64,000 bases of DNA from Dryococelus australis (taxonomy: Eukaryota > Arthropoda > Insecta > Phasmatodea > Phasmatidae). Location: positions 44,040,556-44,104,555 of the forward strand of contig CM057006.1 in NCBI GenBank assembly GCA_029891345.1, written 5' to 3'. This document shows, one piece after another, positions 55,271 to 64,000 of the stretch (within the stretch, counting starts at the first letter, position 1; each line of letters starts with the position of its first letter). Under the pieces are notes generated by a model. The model made no database searches. It was not told the DNA's origin and saw only the letters and a list, made by a program, of their open reading frames with translations. The position numbers and the translations under genes were made by a program.

Positions 55271-58200
55271 TTGATGTACATTTTTTCCCACTCGATCCAC
55301 TGTACGTCTGTTGACGTAACATATGCACGTTACAGTTTAACCAAATCTGACAAATTGACAAATGAATAATTGTACATATATTGTGAAAAATGAAAACAAA
55401 AAAACCCTTGATATTATTCATGTTCATTGCAGTGTTTACTGTACTGTCTTAATTGCATTGTTTGATAGGCTTCTGAAGGTCTCAGGTTACTCACCAATGG
55501 CAGTCGCTGTTCTTCGTGAAGCACTGTCGCACTGTTACCTTTATCGCACAGCCTGTTGTCCACGTGTTGTGTTGAGCAGACTACCGACGTGTTGTTGGTG
55601 CTCTCCTGCACTCTGATGTTCTACTGTTGTTAATTCGCCCTAGTTGGGAAAGCCACTTGATGTGTTGTGCCTCCAGAGTTGCTGGTATGTGTTCGTGTCC
55701 TGCCTGGGAGAAAGTGGAGAACAGGAACTGGTTTGTGCCTAGCACCACGTTCGGTAGAGTGAACGATGTTTGAATGGGGTCGTACGGCCGATGGCCTACA
55801 GCGACATTGGATACATGGTCTATATGAAGGAGAGCTAATTTAATTGTCAGTTAAATTATGTTAAAGCAAATTATTTCCTTTGGGGCGAAGCTGTCGGCTA
55901 CTTCGCACGCCTATATTATCACTGAATTTACTCTGCTAGAGGGAGGCAGGCCCCGTAAATACACACCATACACTGAAAAACACTTTACAGTTTATGCCGC
56001 TATGAGGGCGCAGTACCCGATGATCTCTGGAGAGGTATTACAATAAAACACATCTAATTATGGTATTACTGTTTTATTATTGCAAAGGTACAATGAAATG
56101 TTGCTGCACATGAAAATGCATACCCATGGTGGCATTCCACTATTGTGGAAAATAAAGTGTAGGCTTTAAGTTAGAGTTACATAAAACACGTCCTGCACGT
56201 GAAGTCCTGGTATGCTACTTCAGGATACAGAGACACCGCCTCTCGGCTAGCTAAAAGTACTTAAATGTTCTTTAATTATGTCAACTATTGCGATAAAAGA
56301 AAATGCAGCCTAGATTGAATGGCCGAGGGGGGTATGCAGAGCTTAGTCTGCCCTGCCAGTTGCCTGGAGTGCTGAAGTCTAACTAACAACATGGCACCAG
56401 CTTCGCAGCAGGTCCGACGAATCTGGCACCAAAAATGAAAACATGAAAAATTGGAACTTAATAATTAACATGTTAAATGAAACTGACATTGTACATAATT
56501 ATGATTTCTAAACTAAAACACATTGGTGACATACGCGTGAATGTCAGAGCCCCAGATATGGCTAAGAATGTGACATCACGAGTATGTCACCCCACTTGAA
56601 GGGTGATACTAAATTTAATGATGTCTCAGATGGCTGATTCTCCATAAATGATTACATGTACACTCTTATAATTGACATATTAAAATCAGAGTTTGCCGTA
56701 AAGGTTATAATTACGGGAATGCATATGGATGTGACGAGACACGGATTTCATCACAGGGGTGGAGCTACTTCCTGTCTTCTATGGTAGGTTATCGACTCTC
56801 TATGCTGGAGCGGGCGGTTTCCCAAGTTAATTATGGTGCAATTACCATAAAATTGCTTTAAAATGCTTCTATTAATTAATGCAGCTATGGAGCTGCTTGC
56901 CACTTAATGCTTCCTGCGGGACTGTGATTCCCCAACTTTTGACAGTATTTGAAACCACGTCGCACTCCGGATTTGGCCAAGGGGACCATCTACATCGCGC
57001 ACATTGAAAAGCTATGGGAATAAGTGGTGCCGCTTATCCCAGTGTTCCCTCCAATGGCTGTTGTGTCTAACGGTCATGACTTCACGGGACACGCTTGTTT
57101 AGGCCACATATCCATTCATTATGGGAGTTACCTCTTGTGATGAATGTTAAGTGTTATGACCCACGGCCATGAGTTACAGGGTGGCAAGAAAGATGTAAAC
57201 GCCATTCTTGTCGACCTGCACTGATCAAGACTGTGACCTAATGTCGATCAGTCGAGTGTTGCTGTGTGGTTGATGCATCTACGATGGAACAAACTGGCAT
57301 AAGGGATACATGGATGTCAGGAACATGTCATATATATGCCCTCTTTCATGCTATGTACATCCTGTACTTTCTGACTACATAATGTGTACATGCCCTCATC
57401 CTTGTTATGTACATCTTGCTCTTACTTGTTAATATTGGTGTGATGGATGATAGTATTTGCTGGAGTGTCATGATGAACATGAGTTTATGTTGCACAATAT
57501 TTACATTTTGGTTACTTTGTTGCTACTATGCTAACTTCCTTTCTTGCTTGCAAGATGATGTTTACAATGAACTCCTCCACACTTGTGGAATGAATGATAC
57601 AAATAATTCTTGAAAACAAAAAAAAATTGTACCTGTGCTCTCCGCATGCAATTTGTTGACGTCGTCATTTTTGTGCACCTTATCACATATGGATTAAAAA
57701 GTGGGAAATTTTGACAAGTTTGTGGATAAGTTAGCATGACTAGTGTCGAAAACATGTGTGGTAGTGGCGGGACAAATGGTGTGGGTGATTGATACATGTG
57801 CGGCCTGATTGTTGGGGTAGGTTCGGTTTGCAAGAGTCTGTTTACATTTGTCACATGCATGGCGGGAGCGCACAACATCTCATCTGCACTCTGATCTCCT
57901 CCCCTTCTCTGCTGCTATTCCCCTCCTCTTCTATGTGCCGCTCCACCTTTTACATTGTTAGCATCCCATGCCACTATTACTTGTGAAAAGTTACCGTTTA
58001 CATTCATTGCTACATCGTTATTACACTGTCATAGCAAATCCAACACCTGGTCACATGGGTTGTCTGCAGTTCCATTTGCGCGCCATTTATGCCCTGCCTG
58101 TATTTTGTTGACATTGTGTGACAGGGCAAACAAACAAATGTGATTCCCACAGTTGAATTTTGCACTCTGATGGTGAGGCTTTCTTGGTGATATTTTATGC

Positions 58201-59403
58201 CGTACTGTACACAATGAAGTACGATTGTACCCTGTCCATTGCACAACAAATTGTCACAATTATTTCGGAAGTGTGTAATTTCGAAAATTTTCGTGTTCGA
58301 ATTTGAATTTTGTTGAAGAATTTGGACTGTCCTGTACTGTTTCACTGCTACTGTCTCTGCTTTTTTCCATGGGTGTCACTGGCATGGTTGTTTACTGGGC
58401 TGGTCTTGCGACAGTATTGACAATAGGCATGGTGAAACTTACTGATTGGTCATTGGTTACCATAAGGTGCAAACACTGAGAACACCACAGCCCCAGGATG
58501 CTGTCAGTCAGCCTACCAACAATGCTTTGTTTGTCAACAAAGCCTCGTGCACAGTAGACACAGACGAACCAACACGGATGTGTGGGGTTGAGGTTGAGGG
58601 ATCACCCTCCCCTCTCATGATATGGCAGGGGTCATTGACCTGATGTCTCAGATGACGTGTGGCGCACGAGGGGGTCAGGTGGCTTGTGGAGGCAGAGAGT
58701 GCAGGGGGATGGGGGAGGGTAGCATCCACCCCATCACTTCTCCTTCACTGCTGCCCACCCTCCAAGTAATGTGGCGTGGCTTATGGCATGGAATTGCCTG
58801 GTGATTTTTACCATTGTTGACAAGATTCCCAAGCATCTATTCGGCATCCCACGAGTGTCCCGATGCTGCCGTTGCCCCTGCCGCTACCTTCCGGTCATCC
58901 TCGCACCTTTGCAGGCAGGAAAAGTTGGAAAAAATTGCTTTTCAGGAAAATATTGGAAAATTGTGGAAAAATTTTGCCGGGAAATTTTTAGGTGGGACAT
59001 TTAGCCACATGGAAGGACTACATTTTGACATCGTCAAATGGATGCCGAGATAGGAATAAATTTGATAGGAGACTTGCCCCACTTGGGCCAGCCATTTTGA
59101 TGCCGTTTGGGATGTTGGAAAAGGGTTTAATAGGTTTTCAGGGGCGGTGATAGTGTGGGCTAGGATAATTTTACCAGGTAGACGCCATACATCGTCAAGA
59201 CGACGCACTGTAGTTGTTGACTTTCTTAACCTCAGGGTTGCAGGCCGTACACCCGTACCAATCTCCTCGCTGATGAAGCAGTAGACTTTTGCCCCATCGA
59301 TTATTGCTCCGGATGATGGTGTTTGCTAAATGATAGCCGGTGGGTTGGCTATGCGCCATTGTTGATCCTTGTGGGAAAACTGCCTAACCATTAACACTCG
59401 CAT
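55271..59403. other. Unassigned region with many small open frames
   Basis: More balanced in composition than the Maverick relics. Small frames on both strands (for example 57531-57878 -, 58010-58345 -, 58508-58729 -, 58942-59208 -) show no domain I know. Two diverged copies of a 'ccctc...catgctatgtacatc' phrase occur at about 57338 and 57392. It may be the decayed interior of an unidentified transposon or virus-like element, but there is no positive evidence. Confidence 0.35.
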
Positions 59404-59800
59404 ATGTGGATTGTCAAGGCCAACCACACGCCCATACAACACGGAAAAATACTGATTACACTTGCACATAAGAAAATTTACATGAAATTAGTGAACTGGT
59501 ATTATGAGGGACCGTTCCCTGACACACATGATGAGATCATAATTAAACTAAGTACTGTCCAGTTCAGAGACTTATTTATTACGATGAATTACATTCCCTT
59601 CTACAAGGGCACTTTACACAAGAACACTGTTGGCTATTTTAACCTGCCATGTTGTGAAACTGCTAAAATGTCTTAGGAAAATACAATGATTACAGAAAAC
59701 TTAAGCTCCCCGGAGCAATGCTATTCTACCAGGGAGTGAATGTGGCTTACTGGGTGGCTGAAGAAGAAAAAGGTTCCGAGATGATTAGAGTCTATTGTAG
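59404..59800 (+). pseudogene. Unrecognised protein-like frame, frameshifted
   Basis: The 90-residue frame at 59404-59676 ('WIVKANHTPIQHGKI', 'LVNWYYEGPFPDTHDEIIIK', 'MNYIPFYKGTLHKNTVGYFN') has the balanced composition of a real globular or viral protein. After a frameshift it seems to go on as 'NYRKLKLPGAMLFYQGVNVA' and 'YWVAEEEKGSEMIRVYC'. I do not recognise the family. It is not AT-biased in its residues, unlike chance frames nearby, so it may be an old coding remnant. Confidence 0.35.
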
Positions 59801-60189
59801 TTAATGTCCAGATGCAAAAAGTTGTAGGCCGCTCGGTGCACGCATGCCAGAGTTCACCATGCGCACTCCACCTTCATTGCTTGCTGCTCGCTAAAAATGT
59901 TCCCACCCGACACGCAGGCTCGACTCGGCTTGCCCACATGCCGAAACGGAACTAATTTCTGACATGACTTGCATTATTTACCCTTGCGACATGCTATCAA
60001 TGAAATAAACATATTAAAAAATACAAAATAAACCCTGCAATACAAATTGTGGTGAAATGAAATGGACAAAGCACTCGATGAAAGCTGAAATAAATAATGA
60101 CACGTTACCTTGCAAATAAAATAAATAAAACAAAAGACACAAAACGAATCATGTACATTTAAATCGGAACAATAAAATGAAGTCTTTTT
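59801..60189. other. No gene recognised
   Basis: AT-rich with no supported feature. Confidence 0.35.
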
Positions 60190-60912
60190 TTAGGCCTTAA
60201 ACTCTCCAGTTCGGAATAATTGGCCTATTCTACTTTCTTCTGTGGCATCTTTCGTCGCCATGGCAACCACCGGCTGCTCTGCACTGGAATGACCTTGCAC
60301 TTGCGCTGCTTCTGATCGCTCTGGCTGCTGGGAGCACACTCCACTCGACGGTAGAGTGCACAGACCTGCTGCGGTGACATTTAGGTTATGGCTGGACAAA
60401 CTGTCTTAGGGATAGGGGTATGTGGCACACGTCAGCTCAACAATTCGCGTTTCATATTTCACAAAATTTTTGTTCATGTTTTCAACTTGTGTTTATTGCA
60501 CATTTTGATTATCTGTCAACTCAGTTACTCAAGGTTGCAAAACATTTAACTTGTGAGTGGAATCATCTACACGATCGTTTAAAATTGTGATGTCTTTCCT
60601 TATGCCTACAATGTGTTGATCTAAGCTAGGAAAATTTACCATCTTGAGAATCAAATCTGGCAGTCATTTATGTTTTTAATGAATTAAAATTTGCATTTAT
60701 TTGTGCCTTCATTTACATGATTTTAGCAAGAGGACCCTGTTCATCGCCTGTTCTTTTTTAATTTGTGACGAACTATTTGCCATGATGGTTTCGTTTATAA
60801 CAGACCTTATTAATTCCTTGCTGTCGCTCGCCTCGTCTCCTGCAATGCTCGATGTCGCACTGAGTATTGGTGCATTATTTAAGCTAATAGTTTCTGAATT
60901 TGTCTTAGACAT
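60190..60912 (-). pseudogene. Decayed coiled-coil protein, unassigned (possible retroelement ORF)
   Basis: The frame starts at 60912 ('MSKTNSETISLNNAPILSAT'), continues 'KELIRSVINETIMANSSSQI', then after a stop and shift 'INANFNSLK', 'SLDQHIVGIRKDITILNDRV', 'DDSTHKLNVLQP', 'NMNKNFVKYETRIVEL', and ends with an Ala/Ser-rich frame 60399-60190. The heptad-like pattern and order (Ser/Thr-rich start, long coiled coil) recall ORF1/gag proteins of retroelements. No reverse transcriptase was found beside it, so this is an inference. Confidence 0.4.
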
Positions 60913-62925
60913 GTTGCTGGCCCCACTATGTCTTGTACACGCAATGATCTCCTAAGGGGATATGGTTCCCTTGTCATTCATATCTTTGCCTGCGAATGTT
61001 GTGAATAATTTTAACTGTTAAAAAAAAAAAACATAAAATTCTGAGCATTTATCAAAATGTAACGAAATATTGCAGTATAGTGTAAGTTTCCTCCACTTCT
61101 TTCTCCTTGGCAACAGAGCAATATTACGATGTGTGCTAAGCACATGTTTAATATTTTATTCCTTTTTTTTTAAAACTTTTTTTCTTTTCTCTTTACTCGC
61201 ACCACATCTGGGTAGTCAATCTATAATATTATGACAGCACTCCTGGTATTGCTTATTATCGCCCCGCGAATGGGCGTCAAATTAAAAAGAAAAGGGATTA
61301 TTTGAAGAGGCTTTATATGTCTAGTGTTTTAAAAAGAAACTTTATATTTGTACCCAACTTATAGGTTCAGAAGAATTACTTAATGTAAGCTTATTGTGAG
61401 TGTAGAAATTTCTGATAGACATACGGGCACCAACTACTTTGTAGTAGTAAAATCAATATTTCCAAATTCACATAACTGGAATTGATACTTCGACCGAACG
61501 CTCAACAAGTAAAATAGGATTCCTGGTATTGAGCCAATATTTCACTCACATACAACTATAAAATCATTTTAAATTTCTTCCAGAATTAAGGATGATGAAA
61601 CTACAACTCTACATGTATAACACATCCAATTTACATATTCGAAGAATATATTTAATTGAGACTTTCAAATGATTCACCATAAGAAAGAATCATTTCGATA
61701 ACACACAAAAGACAGAAAGCAAATATTTACACATATCTTTACAACACATCCTGCTGCCAGTACAATTGACACAGATAATATTGAGATCAGTTTTAAATGT
61801 CACTTGATTGAATGTATTTACAAAGCACAGTTACAAGATGTAATATTAGCATATTCTTTAGTTGTAACATTTTTTATTCTCCTGTCTTTTAAACTAGCTC
61901 TGAATGTAACGAGAGTTTTTTTTTTTTTTTTTGTGATTTATTCCCATACCTCTGAGAAATCTAAACGAAAGTTTGTGCATAATTTCGTGTATAAAGACTG
62001 ATATAAAACTATAGCCAGGAATGCTAATTGAGTTCATGCACCAAATTTGAGAGATGTATTGAATGTTATCAAATACTAATCAGGATTTCAAGTCTGTGCT
62101 GTTTTTAAAACATTTTATAGAACAGTCTGAAGCAGGATGTGTCTGTTAGCGAATGATATAAGTCAGAGGCCTTACTTGCGTAGTTTAGGATAAAGACATG
62201 GCAGCATACCAGACAATGTGCAGGATTAATGCAAGTATTTTCCAATTGCATCATCAAAGATTCTGACCGAACCTGACGAATTTATTATCCGTATACCCTC
62301 GGCACACCTCTATGACATAAAACGGGCACCACCCCAACACCAGTGGCTTATCCAGGCTTGTGTTCTGGAATGGAGGGGGGGGGGGTGGTGGGGCATTAAT
62401 TATAAAATAAAACATATTGTAAAAATTACTATTCTACATGTTACGGCACCACACACACACTATATATATATATATATAGTTGAACAAGTTGCAATCTTGT
62501 ATTATTTATACTCTCAGCATGTACCGTTGGTATCTAGAAAACAATAATTTCCACATTTTCAACCTTTTTTTTTTGGGCCACCTGAAAAACTTACTTTTTT
62601 ATCCTTAAGTACTTTCCCAAGAACACATCACATATATATTCTTAAAGTGTGGTGGCGTCCCCAGTGACATAACATTCTCAAACATAATAAATGAATAATT
62701 AATCACGGGAATGTCACCAACGACCAATATGTATGTAACTGTCAAACAGTGATATAGTAAACTTTCACCAGTCCGTGCCCCGAGACTCTGGGGTACAGAG
62801 AAATCCGTGGTGTTTCTGAAGCGATGTGATTTTAAATTATTTTGATGTGCAATGTTGCGCCATACCGCACATGAGCTGTTTCGAAATTTGTGCTGTGCTG
62901 CCAAATGGTTACACTTATATTCTGC
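60913..62925. other. No gene recognised
   Basis: AT-rich, with A- and T-runs (61021, 61918), a G-run with flanking Ts at about 62374-62385 and a short (TA)n at 62461-62478. No supported gene. Confidence 0.4.
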
Positions 62926-63097
62926 AGTTCGCCAGTACACATGGTCATTCGACTATATAGTTTAATAGAAAGGTTCCCAATGAACTGTTCTCAAATGTGA
63001 CTAGTTGGGAACTAGTCACATTTGAGAACTGTTCATTGTGAACCGTTCTTTTGGACTATATAGGTTACAGTCGAATGATCATGCGTACTGGTGAACT
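62926..63097. mobile_element. Foldback element, about 172 bp, arms about 80 bp
   Basis: The left arm ('gttcgccagtac', 'tcattcgactatatag', 'tgaactgttctcaaatgtga') and right arm ('tcacatttgagaactgttca', 'ctatataggttacagtcgaa', 'gtactggtgaac') pair over nearly their whole length around a tight turn at 63007-63009. Several mismatches and indels indicate age. Non-coding. Confidence 0.85.
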
Positions 63098-63128
63098 CCA
63101 GGGCGCAATTGTAACCTCAGTCCATCCG

Positions 63129-63192
63129 AGAACTAGATAGGTCTTTTTCTGTACCTCGGCCCAAGAACTAGATAGGTCTTTATCTGTTTCCT
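63129..63192 (+). repeat. 35-bp tandem duplication
   Basis: 'gaactagataggtctttttc' and 'gaactagataggtctttatc' start 35 bp apart, with related 'tgtaccTcggccca'-type sequence between. Confidence 0.85.
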
Positions 63193-63197
63193 CTTTC

Positions 63198-63835
63198 ACA
63201 GTTCCATTTGCCTTCCTCAGAAGAATCTAAGCAAGCTTGAAACGGAAAGAGAAGCAAATAAGTGATGACTGTATATTAATTGATAGACGAAACTACTTAT
63301 TTTTATATAGAAGTAAGATAAATGAATAGTGAAAATATCTTTATTCTGTGTTATCCACACCTATGTTGTATGATATAACACCAAATTACTTTCGATATTG
63401 ATAGTAACGACCTCAACAACATTATAATAGGTTGTGTTCGAGAGACAACCAGGTGTTAAGTTAATTTTTCCAAGTCAGGCTTGTACAAATCCAACAAAAA
63501 TGGTTCCGACACAATGGATTTATTCGTATCAGTATTAGTAACATTTTAACAGAGTTTTAATTACAAAAATAACTTAATTTAAAATGATGCAAATAATGAA
63601 AAAAAGCTTTATCCGACGTATTGAGTGAATTTACTAGAAAAAAACTGGTTTTTCACTTCTTTGTTGCGAGTGTGTAAATTTGACATTATATTAATAAGTG
63701 TGTTTGTGTATTTTACGGTTGTAGCTATACTCGTATTAGTGCGGCTATCGGATGTATTTTATACAAATACGGAAATTTCCGTATGTCTGGCAGCGTCGTA
63801 TTTATAGTGCAAGTGAGTGAGAGGGTTTTACGACA
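63198..63835. other. No gene recognised
   Basis: AT-rich sequence; the + frame at 63625-63807 is hydrophobic but has no known match and no promoter was noted. Confidence 0.35.
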
Positions 63836-63976
63836 CCGTAACAGCGAGGTCTTTAGTGCCAATGAGAATGAAGCAAGTTAAATGGACGACACAAACATCC
63901 ATACTGCGATTGGGTTTCGAACCCGGAACCCCTCGTACCACAGACCGGCGTGCAACCTACTACGCAATTGGGGTAC
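63836..63976 (-). mobile_element. tRNA-derived SINE, partial
   Basis: On - it reads 'ggtaccccaattgcgtagta' (tRNA-like start), 'gttccgggttcgaaacccaa' (B box) and, at the far end, the 3' motif region 'tcattggcactaaagacctc' ('gcgaggtctttagtgcc' on +). The body between is diverged from the other copies. Confidence 0.65.
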
Positions 63977-64000
63977 CGATAGACGAACGAGGAATTATCT

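Overview
This is a eukaryotic, AT-rich, intron- and repeat-dominated window, most likely from an arthropod and probably an insect with a large genome. The evidence is a DM-domain gene with exons spread over about 38 kb, tRNA-derived SINEs, several miniature inverted-repeat elements (MITEs), (TA)n/(CA)n microsatellites, and two decayed Maverick/Polinton-like (adintovirus-like) elements whose proteins resemble relics common in insect genomes. The species cannot be named from this sequence.

Only one host gene can be assembled with confidence: a Dmrt gene on the + strand in three coding exons (3144-3364, 13156-13292, 40859-41124). The exons splice in phase into 624 nt, or 207 residues plus a stop. 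The DM domain keeps all eight zinc ligands. Both the DM domain and the C-terminal arginine/lysine-rich block point to the DMRT2/Dmrt11E group. Intron 1 (about 9.8 kb) holds a perfect 173-bp-arm palindrome just after the DM exon, an approximately 850-bp foldback, and a MITE. Intron 2 (about 27.6 kb) holds a SINE right behind the exon 2 donor, Maverick relic 1 (about 15.1-22.4 kb), more MITEs and SINEs, and a forkhead-motif cluster.

Relic 1 carries on + a PolB that stops before the palm domain, then on - an adenain-like protease, a small hydrophobic pVI-like protein, a parvovirus-type phospholipase A2-like protein and a DUF8207-like protein, then on + a major capsid protein. Relic 2 (about 51.1-55.3 kb, downstream of the Dmrt gene) carries on - the same PLA2 / pVI-like / protease block in the same order, then fragments of a possible minor capsid, the major capsid and small proteins, and divergently on + a packaging ATPase. 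All are broken by frameshifts, stops and homopolymer runs. No integrase or terminal repeats were found.

Between the gene and relic 2, at 48.8-49.5 kb, a short - strand reading frame with a good TATA box and an 18-bp in-frame repeat array is an unrecognised candidate gene. The remainder (about 55.4-64 kb) shows no recognisable host gene. It holds small open frames of unknown meaning, a decayed coiled-coil frame, a foldback element and a SINE.

All calls come from reading the sequence and remembered family features. No alignment or database search was run.
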